Counted from the first letter of the stretch, positions 1-6,518 are shown. The stretch: 25,526 bases of DNA from a virus (IMGVR_UViG_3300043465_000807:1-25526), one strand, 5' to 3'. The notes: generated by a model from the sequence alone, not told the origin. Made by a program: numbers and translations.

Positions 1-1
1 A

Positions 2-2122
2 TATATCTCGAAGGGCGCCGAGAATACTTGGCAGAAGATTCTTGATGGAACGCTTCGAGGCTTTTCTATTGGCGGGATGGTTCAAGATCGCAAGACTCGC
101 TTTATGGAAAAGCTTGGACGTAATATCAATGAAATTCTTCGTTATTCCCTTGGCGAATTGAGCGTTGTAGATAATCCATGCAATCCCGCTGGAATGTTCG
201 CCATGATTAAGAGTGTCGATGGCAGACTTGAATATGTTGCCGAAAACCTTCAAGATGTTTTTTATTGCGAAGATGACAAGTACGCCGCAGTTGGTTCAGA
301 TAGTGTCTGCCCCGCGTGCTCCGAAGAGATGCTTATCATTGGCAAGGCAGAAGAATTTGATAATATTGTAATAAATAAATTTATTTCTTCATACGAGGAA
401 ATGATTACAAAAGCACTTTCGGATATAAATACTGTACCGACTGACGCTATGGCCGCAGAGGCTCGTCGTGGTCTTGAGTGGAGAAGAGAATTCAATCGTG
501 GCGGGACACCTGTCGGTGTTGCTAGAGCTAGAGATATTATGAACAAAGATACGCTTAGTATTTCAACTGTGCGTAGAATGCATTCATTCTTTTCCCGTCA
601 CGAAGTTGATAAGCAGGGAAAAGGTTTCACTCCGGGCGAAGGATACCCCAGCGCAGGCCGTATCGCTTGGGCTTTGTGGGGTGGAGATCCCGGCCAGACT
701 TGGGCTAGGGCGATTACAAATAGAATTAAGGCTATGGAGAAGGCTGTCGGAACTGATGTCGAAGGCATGAGTGTCGAAGGCCCTGAAGATATGATTTCCG
801 AGACTACTAAGGCCGTAGTAAAGCCCGGAGATTTTGTTTCTTGGAATTCATCTGGAGGAACTGCTCGCGGCAAGGTTGTTAGATCCGAGAGAGACGGCGA
901 GATTGACGTTCCAGATTCTGATTTTAGTGTAGAGGGGACCGAAGATGATCCAGCCCTTCTTATTCAGATTTGGAAGGAAAGTGCTGATGGTTGGGTGGCA
1001 ACTGAGACTTATGTTGGGCATAAGTCCTCAACTGTAACATCAATTCCTGATTTAGATAAGTCTGTTGACACGAATCAAATTGGCGAAGGTGGCGGGGGAA
1101 TTAAAAATCCCGAGCAGGGCCTAGACTTTGATGATGATGATGATATGAATATGAGCAAGGCTGCTACGAAGCGCGAAGATGGTGAGGATTTCCCTGCCGC
1201 TGCTTTTGCTTATGCTCCAGATCCTGAGATGCCTTCTACTTGGAAGTTGCGTCTTTGGGACAGTCTTGATGAAAAAGAGACTGTCGCACAAGTTTCCCGT
1301 GCTGTTGCGGCGTTAAGCCCTTCTGGTTTTCGGGGAAATAGAGTTCAGATTCCTGCAGAGGATCTTGCTTCTGTTAAAGCAAAAGTTCGTGCAGCTTGGC
1401 GTCAGGTTAATGGACCTGATCGTGAGTTGCCTGCAATTCTGAAGAGAGATGATTCCAATTATTTGGAAGACATTATAGAGAAAGGAGGCATAGATTCTAT
1501 GAATTTGCAAGAAAATGAAATTGATGATAGTGTAGAGAATATGTTGACTGACGATTTTACTGATACACAGAAGCAAAGTATTCTTTCTAAACTTGGCGAT
1601 TTCCTTTTTGGTAAATCGGATGAGGTATTAGAGAATACAGAAAATGCTGATGTAGTAGAAAAGTCAGTGGAAGCCGATGCTGATAATGAGCTTGGCGATG
1701 AATACATAAACAAGTCTGAAGGTGAAGCTTCTGCTGAAGATATCTCAGTTACTGAGGTAGAAGAAGTTGAGGAAGAGTCTTTGGTTGATGAAGGAGAAGA
1801 AATGGATTTTGAAAAAGTTCTTGAAGGACTTGGCAATCTCCTTGATGAAAAGCTTGAGAAGGTTAAGGCTGATATTACAGCAGAGGTAGACGGCAAGATT
1901 GAAGCTATTGAAAAGTCCGTTTCCGATGTTAAGGAATCAACCGAGGAAATCTCAACTGATCTTGAAAAGGTTGCTAATACAGGCGCAGTAAAGAAGTCAG
2001 CTGATGTTGATGCTGACGAAGATGAGGTAGAGGTTCTCGAAAAGAGTGCTGAAACCGAAAGCTTCTGGGGCGGAATTTTTGTCCCCACTGAGATCGTTAA
2101 GGTCTTAGGCTACGATTCATGA
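2..2122 (+). CDS. Capsid maturation (prohead) protease with accessory modules and scaffold-like C-terminus, 5' partial
   Basis: The reading frame is open from base 2, so the protein starts before the window; about 706 residues are visible. The first visible residues carry GTLRGFSIGG (about bases 47-76), followed by ELSVVDNPCNP near 160-190; both resemble the end of the XkdF/HK97-type herpesvirus-fold prohead protease. The Ser at 65-67 may be the nucleophile, but the upstream His is outside the window. Next come a phage module with ARRGLEWRREF and YPSAGRIAWALWGGDPG (about 451-750), a TUDOR/DUF2945-like module starting PGDFVSWNSSGGTARG (about 823-1050), an Asp run, and a module with FAYAPDPEMPSTWKLR and GFRGNRVQIPAEDL (about 1189-1460). 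The last 200 residues are very acidic, with a predicted coiled coil and an ending with ESFWGGIF. It sits directly before the capsid gene, as prohead proteases do. Any upstream methionine, including ATG 77, is unlikely to be the true start because the protease motif continues above it. Confidence 0.85.
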   Translation, partial: YISKGAENTWQKILDGTLRGFSIGGMVQDRKTRFMEKLGRNINEILRYSLGELSVVDNPCNPAGMFAMIKSVDGRLEYVAENLQDVFYCEDDKYAAVGSDSVCPACSEEMLIIGKAEEFDNIVINKFISSYEEMITKALSDINTVPTDAMAAEARRGLEWRREFNRGGTPVGVARARDIMNKDTLSISTVRRMHSFFSRHEVDKQGKGFTPGEGYPSAGRIAWALWGGDPGQTWARAITNRIKAMEKAVGTDVEGMSVEGPEDMISETTKAVVKPGDFVSWNSSGGTARGKVVRSERDGEIDVPDSDFSVEGTEDDPALLIQIWKESADGWVATETYVGHKSSTVTSIPDLDKSVDTNQIGEGGGGIKNPEQGLDFDDDDDMNMSKAATKREDGEDFPAAAFAYAPDPEMPSTWKLRLWDSLDEKETVAQVSRAVAALSPSGFRGNRVQIPAEDLASVKAKVRAAWRQVNGPDRELPAILKRDDSNYLEDIIEKGGIDSMNLQENEIDDSVENMLTDDFTDTQKQSILSKLGDFLFGKSDEVLENTENADVVEKSVEADADNELGDEYINKSEGEASAEDISVTEVEEVEEESLVDEGEEMDFEKVLEGLGNLLDEKLEKVKADITAEVDGKIEAIEKSVSDVKESTEEISTDLEKVANTGAVKKSADVDADEDEVEVLEKSAETESFWGGIFVPTEIVKVLGYDS
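1481..1501 (+). promoter_or_regulatory. Internal Shine-Dalgarno and ATG for nested scaffold
   Basis: AAAGGAGG at 1481-1488 is followed after 10 nt by ATG at 1499-1501, in frame with the protease. The bases encode EKGGIDSM, a spot between the last folded module and the acidic tail, which is where a nested scaffold would be expected to begin. Confidence 0.5.
1499..2122 (+). CDS. Putative capsid scaffold protein, nested in frame in the protease gene
   Basis: An in-frame ATG at 1499 follows AAAGGAGG (1481-1488) with 10 nt between, one of the best ribosome sites in the window and placed inside a gene. Translation from it gives a 207-residue protein with the same C-terminus as the protease. It is highly acidic and rich in Glu, Asp, Lys and Ser. 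Its latter half (LEGLGNLLDEKLEKVKADI and on) looks like a coiled coil, and it ends with the ESFWGGIF segment, which could contact the capsid protein. The layout copies lambda C/Nu3, where the scaffold is made from an internal start in the protease gene. The downstream capsid protein has no long N-terminal delta domain, so a separate scaffold is expected. A second in-frame start with AAGGAG lies at 1802. The nested start is inferred from sequence only. Confidence 0.5.
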   Translation: MNLQENEIDDSVENMLTDDFTDTQKQSILSKLGDFLFGKSDEVLENTENADVVEKSVEADADNELGDEYINKSEGEASAEDISVTEVEEVEEESLVDEGEEMDFEKVLEGLGNLLDEKLEKVKADITAEVDGKIEAIEKSVSDVKESTEEISTDLEKVANTGAVKKSADVDADEDEVEVLEKSAETESFWGGIFVPTEIVKVLGYDS

Positions 2123-2138
2123 AAACGGAGGTGAAATA

Positions 2139-3158
2139 ATGAGCAGTAGAGATCTATTAGAAAAGGTAGTAAACACAACTCAGATCGGTGCCGGTGGTGG
2201 TGGTATTCTTAAGCCCCGTCAGGCCAATCGTTTTATCGATTATCTGTTTGATCAGTCTGTCCTTATGAAGACAGCCCGTATCGTTCGTATGAACGCTCCG
2301 ACTGTTGAGATCGACAAGGTTGATATCGGCCAGCGCATTATGCGTAAGGCTACTGAAGGTACGGATGACGGCAGCAATGCTGATCCCACTTTCTCAAAAA
2401 TTTCAATGACGACTGTAAAGCTTCGTCTTGATTGGGAACTCACAACTGAGGGCCTTGAAGACAATATCGAAGGTGATTCTCTTGAAGATCATGTTGCTTC
2501 GCTTATGGCTCGCCAGACTGCGAACGATCTTGAAGACCTTTACATTCATGGTGATACCGGCCTTACGGGCGATCCCCTTCTGAAGTCGCTTAACGGCTTC
2601 CGTAAGCTTGCTCGTACCGATGGCGTTGTTGTCGATGCAGCAGGCGGGAATCTTACCCGTTCGGTGTTTGACAAGGCACTTCGTGCTATGCCAAATAAGT
2701 ATCTTCAGCGTCGTGCACAGCTTGCTTGGTCAACTTCAAGCTCGCTTCTGCAGGATTACATCTGGAGTCTTTCTCTTGATGTAGCCGCTACTGGTGGTCC
2801 TGCTGCTGCTTCTGTCATGGGCGAGTCAATCGTCAATGCTGGACTTGGTGGCGCTCAGGGTGGTCTTAGCACCAACTATGTCAATGGCATTCGTCCGTTC
2901 GGCATCCCGCTGCTTGAGGTTCCTCTTTATGAAGAGACTGAAGCTGGCTCCTACACTGGAGCTACTGGTAATCACGGTGTTGTTGAACTTACGTTCCCGC
3001 AGAACCGCATTATCGGCATTCAGCGTGATATCGTTGTATATCGCGAATTTAAGCCTAAGAAGGACACTATTGAGTACACGCAGTTCATTCGTGTTGCAAG
3101 CCAGATTGAGAACGCGGCAGCTTATGTCCACGTTCGCAACGTCAAGGTTCGTTCATAA
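2139..3158 (+). CDS. Major capsid protein, HK97 fold
   Basis: This 339-residue protein forms the icosahedral shell. It lies 16 nt after the protease/scaffold gene and starts at an ATG with a strong GGAGGTGA site at about 2127-2134. The N-terminus has TTQIGAGGGGILKPRQANRF, then a FIDYLFDQSVLMK segment, a KLRLDWELTTEGLEDNIEGD segment and DLEDLYIHGD (about residues 130-140). These resemble the N-arm, E-loop and spine region of actinophage major capsid proteins. The C-terminal part has REFKPKKDTIEYTQFIRVAS, typical of the A/P-domain end. It has no delta (scaffold) domain, which fits the separate scaffold proposed upstream. Codon choice looks more restricted than in the neighbouring connector genes, as expected for the most abundant virion protein. 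A terminator follows. Confidence 0.9.
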   Translation: MSSRDLLEKVVNTTQIGAGGGGILKPRQANRFIDYLFDQSVLMKTARIVRMNAPTVEIDKVDIGQRIMRKATEGTDDGSNADPTFSKISMTTVKLRLDWELTTEGLEDNIEGDSLEDHVASLMARQTANDLEDLYIHGDTGLTGDPLLKSLNGFRKLARTDGVVVDAAGGNLTRSVFDKALRAMPNKYLQRRAQLAWSTSSSLLQDYIWSLSLDVAATGGPAAASVMGESIVNAGLGGAQGGLSTNYVNGIRPFGIPLLEVPLYEETEAGSYTGATGNHGVVELTFPQNRIIGIQRDIVVYREFKPKKDTIEYTQFIRVASQIENAAAYVHVRNVKVRS

Positions 3159-3176
3159 TTAGTTGATAGAAACTTG

Positions 3177-3185
3177 TGGTATGAT
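3177..3185 (+). promoter_or_regulatory. Possible extended -10 promoter overlapping the capsid terminator
   Basis: TGGTATGAT matches the TGnTATnnT form of an extended -10 box. No convincing -35 is present; TTAGTT at 3159-3164 is 15 nt upstream. The expected start would be near 3192, inside the 5' arm of the following hairpin, so such a transcript would lack the intact terminator stem. Confidence 0.3.
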
Positions 3186-3188
3186 TGG

Positions 3189-3213
3189 AGCCGGGGCTAA
3201 AGCCCCGGCTTTA
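3189..3213 (+). terminator. Rho-independent terminator after major capsid gene
   Basis: A perfect 9-bp GC-rich stem (AGCCGGGGC at 3189-3197 and GCCCCGGCT at 3202-3210) encloses a TAAA loop and is followed by a short TTTAA run. The T-tract is weak, so partial read-through into the connector genes is plausible. It sits 31 nt after the capsid stop codon. Confidence 0.75.
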
Positions 3214-3233
3214 ATCGTTTAAGGAGACAATCT

Positions 3234-3581
3234 ATGCCGCCTGCAAAGAAAACGGCTGAGAACGCAACTGAAGAGGAATCAGAGCAATCTGGGGGCACTT
3301 CCGAGGTTCAGCCTGAGAAGAAAGTTGCTAAGAAAAGAGTATCTAAGCCGAAGATTGAGGAGTATGATCAGGATGATCCTATATCTCAAATTATGGTGTC
3401 TGATGTTGTTGTGTTTATGAGGTCTGGATATTCTTATTATGGTCCAGATATCGAGTTTACAAAAGAGGCTCCGTTTCAAAGGATGGATGCCATCGAGGCT
3501 AATAGACTTATGAACTCCATTCCGGAGAGGTTTAGCCTTGCAACTAAAGAGCAAATTGAGAAGTTTTATTTACTTGGTTAA
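3234..3581 (+). CDS. Small head-region protein of unknown function
   Basis: The protein has 115 residues and a good AAGGAG site 8 nt before the ATG. Residues 1-45 are charged and low in complexity (Lys-rich stretches alternating with Glu), so probably disordered. The C-terminal half looks folded: a beta-rich segment around VVVFMRSGYSYYGPDIEF, then FTKEAPFQRMDAIEANRLM and an ending EQIEKFYLLG. Small proteins with this general shape (aromatic motif, then a helix, then an FY ending) are common just after the capsid gene in actinophages, and no function is known to me. It could be a minor head or capsid-edge component. It is the first gene after the capsid terminator and the last before a probable promoter. 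Confidence 0.7.
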   Translation: MPPAKKTAENATEEESEQSGGTSEVQPEKKVAKKRVSKPKIEEYDQDDPISQIMVSDVVVFMRSGYSYYGPDIEFTKEAPFQRMDAIEANRLMNSIPERFSLATKEQIEKFYLLG

Positions 3582-3602
3582 AAAACCGTGTGATGTTATA
3601 CT
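3574..3602 (+). promoter_or_regulatory. Promoter for leaderless connector mRNA
   Basis: TTGGTT (3574-3579) and TATACT (3597-3602) are separated by exactly 17 nt, and TGT precedes the -10, giving an extended -10. Seven bases below the -10 is the A of the connector ATG at 3609, and no Shine-Dalgarno is present, so transcription may begin at the start codon itself. Confidence 0.55.
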
Positions 3603-3608
3603 TTCTAT

Positions 3609-4481
3609 ATGAACGTATATGCGTCTTACACTTCTATAACAGAGAGTTTCACATTTTCTAGCGTCCCTACTGCGGGGAGCGTAACTGCTGTTCTTTATTA
3701 TGAATATGATCAAATTGTCGATGATGAACTTACTCCTGAGCTTGTTTCGGGTTCGACGTATTCCATCGACATTGCGGAGGAGATGACTAAATCGTCTGGT
3801 CTGTATAAGATTAAGTGGGGCTACACTCTCGGAGGCGTAAATCTTTCTGCTTATTCAGAGTTTAAAATCGAAGATCCTTACCTTTCAATTGATAAGTTTT
3901 TAACTGATTTTCCTGAGTATGATCAACCTGAGTTCGTGAACCGCTTCGCTATGGCAGAAAAAACTGCAAGAAGAATCATTGATACTCATACTGGACAAAG
4001 CTTCCAGTTTGTTTACAATAAGGAAAGATCTTTTGAGGGCAATAATAGAAGTGAGATCTATCTTCTAGATAGACTTATTTCTTATACCTCTGTTTTTGTC
4101 GATGAGTCCGACTATACCGAGAAAGTCATGATGGACTTGAGAAGTCGTTATTATCTCAAGTTGGTTGAACAGTATCCTCATCCGGATAGTAGTCGTGATG
4201 ACTTAGCTCCTGCCACCTTCCCCAAGAAGACAATTATCAAAGTTACTGGTGACTGGGGATGGATCACGACTCCTTGGGAGATCGAACAAGCTGCAGAGCT
4301 TTTGATTGTCGATCTTCTTGATGATACTAGGAGAGAGCATCATCGTTATGGCATTAGCAAACTTGAGCAGGGCAATAATCGCCTTGAGTTTGACAAGAGT
4401 CTACTCAACTCTACTGGCAACATTGATGTTGACACTCTTCTGATGGATTATGTACATTGGACGATGGACTATGTTTTCTAG
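3609..4481 (+). CDS. Head-tail connector (adaptor) with N-terminal Ig-like domain
   Basis: The protein has 290 residues. Residues 1 to about 92 are beta-rich and Ig-like (alternating hydrophobics, a GLYKIKWGYTLGG hairpin). From about residue 93 (DPYLSIDKFLTDFPEY) it changes to a helical adaptor region with EKTARRIIDTHTGQSF, a TIIKVTGDWGW strand, and a long helix with PWEIEQAAELLIVDLLDDTR. This fits the SPP1 gp15/HK97 gp6 adaptor group that sits below the portal. Gene order (capsid, small protein, this, stopper) agrees. No ribosome site precedes the ATG, and a promoter ends 6 nt before it, which points to leaderless translation. The family call is moderately secure; the Ig-like call is by pattern only. 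Confidence 0.75.
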   Translation: MNVYASYTSITESFTFSSVPTAGSVTAVLYYEYDQIVDDELTPELVSGSTYSIDIAEEMTKSSGLYKIKWGYTLGGVNLSAYSEFKIEDPYLSIDKFLTDFPEYDQPEFVNRFAMAEKTARRIIDTHTGQSFQFVYNKERSFEGNNRSEIYLLDRLISYTSVFVDESDYTEKVMMDLRSRYYLKLVEQYPHPDSSRDDLAPATFPKKTIIKVTGDWGWITTPWEIEQAAELLIVDLLDDTRREHHRYGISKLEQGNNRLEFDKSLLNSTGNIDVDTLLMDYVHWTMDYVF

Positions 4482-4848
4482 TAGAAATTTTATTAGACTT
4501 GTCCATAAGGTGGATATTTACGATAAGATTGCTGTATCAAATGACATGGGCCAAGAGAAGGCTCTGTGGAATCTATCTCATCAAGATTTGCCATGTTTTT
4601 ACACAAGGGCCGGATCATCAACTGGTATCCGTATAGCGCCTACAACAGATGAGTCAGATTATTATTTGATGTATTTTAATCACAATGCGCCGATAGATTA
4701 TGGTACAAGATTGAAAGATGTAAGAACTAAAGTAGATAATGAAATTATCCAATGCAGCTGGATTCAAGTAATCCAGATAGACAGAGAAATGTCTTTTGGA
4801 GGAAAAGTTCAATATTTACAAGTTAAGGTAAAGAGTGTGATCGAATGA
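4471..4848 (+). CDS. Head-tail stopper (head closure) protein
   Basis: About 125 residues, beta-rich (YYLMYFNHNAPIDYGTRL, IQVIQIDREMSFGGKVQYLQV). Size and position between the adaptor and the gp10-like gene match the SPP1 gp16/head-closure group that plugs the connector after packaging. Two starts are possible: ATG 4450 would add seven residues, and ATG 4471 gives an 11-nt overlap with the adaptor gene. I chose 4471 because MFSSRNFIRLVHKVDIY begins directly with the folded part; neither has a strong ribosome site, so translation is probably coupled. The identification rests mainly on gene order and length. Confidence 0.7.
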   Translation: MFSSRNFIRLVHKVDIYDKIAVSNDMGQEKALWNLSHQDLPCFYTRAGSSTGIRIAPTTDESDYYLMYFNHNAPIDYGTRLKDVRTKVDNEIIQCSWIQVIQIDREMSFGGKVQYLQVKVKSVIE

Positions 4849-5249
4849 GTCTTGGAAGCATGGATAATCCAAACGCAATAGCCAATATGCTCGGTTTTCT
4901 TGATTCTCAGGAAAGAAATTTGAATATTAACTTTACCAAGGAAATATTGCAATTAAATGCTCTAATCAAAACAAATCTTAATTCTGTGCTTGGGGAAAAA
5001 GCAAAATATTTTGATGTAAGAGTTGAGCCGAGAGGCTTGGGAGTTGAAATATCAGTAGTCGCTAATGATATAAAGGGAACTTTTATATACAGGGGTACGT
5101 CAGCCCATGATATCATTAGTTCTTATCAGCCCATGCCGATGCCTGATGGTGGATTTTCAAGATCTGTCAGGCATCCGGGGACTCAGCCAATGAAAGAACA
5201 GATCGATCAAGCAATTATTTCTGCGCTTAGAACTTCGGGGATGGTCTAA
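4845..5249 (+). CDS. HK97 gp10-like head-tail joining / tail completion protein
   Basis: 134 residues, starting within an ATGA overlap with the stopper gene. The N-terminal half is a long helix (NFTKEILQLNALIKTNLNSV). The middle is beta-rich, and the C-terminus has SVRHPGTQPMKEQIDQAI, close to the V-x-HPGT-x-x-x-x-x-I-x-x-A signature near the end of HK97-gp10-family proteins. These small proteins lie between the stopper and the tail terminator and act in joining head to tail. The HPGT motif and gene order make this a fairly confident call. Confidence 0.8.
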   Translation: MSLGSMDNPNAIANMLGFLDSQERNLNINFTKEILQLNALIKTNLNSVLGEKAKYFDVRVEPRGLGVEISVVANDIKGTFIYRGTSAHDIISSYQPMPMPDGGFSRSVRHPGTQPMKEQIDQAIISALRTSGMV

Positions 5250-5662
5250 TGATAGCTATGGATTTGAATCCAATAATTAAAGATTATTTAATTGATGAGG
5301 GTTATCGAAATATGGAGATTTATCCAATTAATGCTTATGGGTCCAGTAAGGCACCATTTATAACTTGGCTAGAATTTCCTGCGGTTCGAAGCTCCGAGGC
5401 ATTTTGGATGCATCAGTCAACTTTGACTTACACAGTCTACGACAATGATCTTTCGAGGGCCAAGGATATAGCTATTCTTATCCAGAAATTCCTTAATGTC
5501 GGAGACGATATTCAGTCCATCAAAGACGCCATTTCCACTGAAAGTCAAGAATATAGGATCTGCTGGAGCAGGTTCACTACTGGCGGTATGTTTCCCCCTC
5601 TGGAGAGGGAAGGATATGCGTCGATTTCTAGAAGTTTTGACGTTGGTTTTATCGATGTTTGA
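5249..5662 (+). CDS. Tail terminator protein
   Basis: 137 residues. The start ATG shares its A with the TAA stop of the gp10-like gene (TAATG), so re-initiation is likely. Features fit the gpU/SPP1 gp17 tail terminator group: an N-terminal helix, a strand pair with PFITWLEFPAVRS, a TLTYTVYDNDLSRAKDIAIL strand-helix region, and a final long strand pair ending SISRSFDVGFIDV. The protein would cap the tail tube when the tape-measure length is reached and bind the stopper on the head. The call depends partly on its place just before the tail tube gene. Confidence 0.75.
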   Translation: MIAMDLNPIIKDYLIDEGYRNMEIYPINAYGSSKAPFITWLEFPAVRSSEAFWMHQSTLTYTVYDNDLSRAKDIAILIQKFLNVGDDIQSIKDAISTESQEYRICWSRFTTGGMFPPLEREGYASISRSFDVGFIDV

Positions 5663-5691
5663 TTGCTTTATAAGTCGATGGAGGTTAGTCT

Positions 5692-5883
5692 ATGTATAGA
5701 GCAATAACTTATATAGGTAAAGGCTCTGGCAAGATTATAAGATTTAAAAAAAAGGTCTATGAGTTCGAATGGCAAAAATCCAAAGGGATTGGAAACCGCT
5801 CGGATGAAGTTGAATTGGATCATGCCCTAAAGCTGTCCAAAAGAAAAACTAAAAAAGGCAAAAATTTATTTGTAATAGAATAA
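5692..5883 (+). CDS. Small basic protein between tail terminator and tail tube, unknown
   Basis: 63 residues with GGAGG 7 nt before the ATG. It is Lys-rich (about a quarter of residues) and opens with a Gly/Lys beta hairpin (RAITYIGKGSGKIIRFKKK) followed by YEFEWQ, then a short helix and a basic tail. It may be a small SH3-like fold or a nucleic-acid or chaperone-type protein, but I do not recognise it. Its good ribosome site and its slot between two conserved tail genes support it being real. Confidence 0.65.
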   Translation: MYRAITYIGKGSGKIIRFKKKVYEFEWQKSKGIGNRSDEVELDHALKLSKRKTKKGKNLFVIE

Positions 5884-5898
5884 GGAGGTGTCATTAAA

Positions 5899-6438
5899 AT
5901 GGCAGTTACATTTTCAAATATTGTTGTAGGTGAAGGTACAATTGCAATGAGCACGGACGGCGTTACTTTCGTCGATCTTGGCGCAACTCAGGACGGTGCT
6001 GAACTGGCTTGGGAACCTGACATGGTTGATATTGAAATCGATCAGTTCGGTGATGCTGCTCGCGTCGTGACTTCGAAGATTAAGGTTAGCCTTAAGACGA
6101 AGCTTGCGGAGGGTACTCTTGAGAACCTCGCTCGCGCTTGGAACTACTCAGTTAATTCTGAGGTTACTACAGGTGGTGGCAATAAGACTCTTTCGGTCGG
6201 TATTCAGTCTGTTTACCCCGTGGAGAATGCTATTCGTCTTGTAGGAACTGCTCCCGGCTCTACCGCTACTCTTGAGCTCACTCGTACTTACAATTGTAAC
6301 CGAGTAATTCAGTACAGCTCTTCATCGCATATGTTGAAGCGTGCTGAGAACACAGCTTTCCCGGTTGACTTCCGTCTTCTCCCCGATCCTTCACAGACCG
6401 GCTCGGAATACGGCACAATCGTTGATCAACTCGCTTGA
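5899..6438 (+). CDS. Major tail (tube) protein
   Basis: 179 residues with a very strong AAGGAGGTG site (about 5882-5890). It is beta-rich with GEGTIAMSTDGVTFVDLGAT near the start and an ELAWEPDMVDIEIDQFG segment, then EGTLENLARAW and a C-terminal beta half ending in FRLLPDPSQTG. The start of such proteins (GxGTIxxSxDGxTFxDLG) is common in actinophage tail tube proteins. It would form stacked hexameric rings around the tape measure. Codon use is biased like the capsid gene, as expected for a high-copy protein, and a terminator follows directly. The order (tail terminator, tube, chaperones, tape measure) supports the call. Confidence 0.88.
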   Translation: MAVTFSNIVVGEGTIAMSTDGVTFVDLGATQDGAELAWEPDMVDIEIDQFGDAARVVTSKIKVSLKTKLAEGTLENLARAWNYSVNSEVTTGGGNKTLSVGIQSVYPVENAIRLVGTAPGSTATLELTRTYNCNRVIQYSSSSHMLKRAENTAFPVDFRLLPDPSQTGSEYGTIVDQLA

Positions 6439-6458
6439 TCATTCTGTTTTGACATTGA

Positions 6459-6483
6459 GGACGGGCGCAAGCCCGTCCTTTTT
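6459..6483 (+). terminator. Rho-independent terminator after tail tube gene
   Basis: A perfect 8-bp stem (GGACGGGC at 6459-6466 and GCCCGTCC at 6471-6478) with a GCAA tetraloop is followed by TTTTT (6479-6483), a textbook intrinsic terminator. It would reduce transcription from the abundant tube gene into the chaperone and tape measure genes. Confidence 0.85.
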
Positions 6484-6484
6484 G

Positions 6485-6493
6485 TGTTATAAT
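6485..6493 (+). promoter_or_regulatory. Extended -10 promoter for chaperone/tape measure genes
   Basis: TGTTATAAT is a perfect TATAAT box with a TGn extension, beginning right after the terminator T-tract. The 17-nt-spaced -35 position (GCGCAA) is poor, so it would rely on the extended -10. The expected start is near 6500 and would leave a short leader carrying AAGGAG before the ATG at 6519. Confidence 0.5.
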
Positions 6494-6518
6494 ATGGCAT
6501 AACTTATAAGGAGTAAAA

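Noticed and set aside
1459-2088. 209-residue reverse-strand ORF rich in Ser
   Set aside because: It is the complement of the Glu/Asp/Lys-rich scaffold region (GAA/GAT codons give Ser/Phe on the other strand), has no ribosome site, and lies under a well supported gene.
2794-3162. 122-residue + strand ORF overlapping the capsid gene
   Set aside because: Out-of-frame shadow of a highly codon-biased gene; no ribosome site or recognisable features.
5637-5674. TTGACG and TATAAG as a promoter before the small basic gene
   Set aside because: The spacer is 26 nt and there is no TGn extension, so it does not form a normal promoter.
6448-6493. TTGACA near 6449 as -35 for the 6485 promoter
   Set aside because: It lies over 30 nt from the TATAAT box, with the terminator between, so it cannot serve as its -35.
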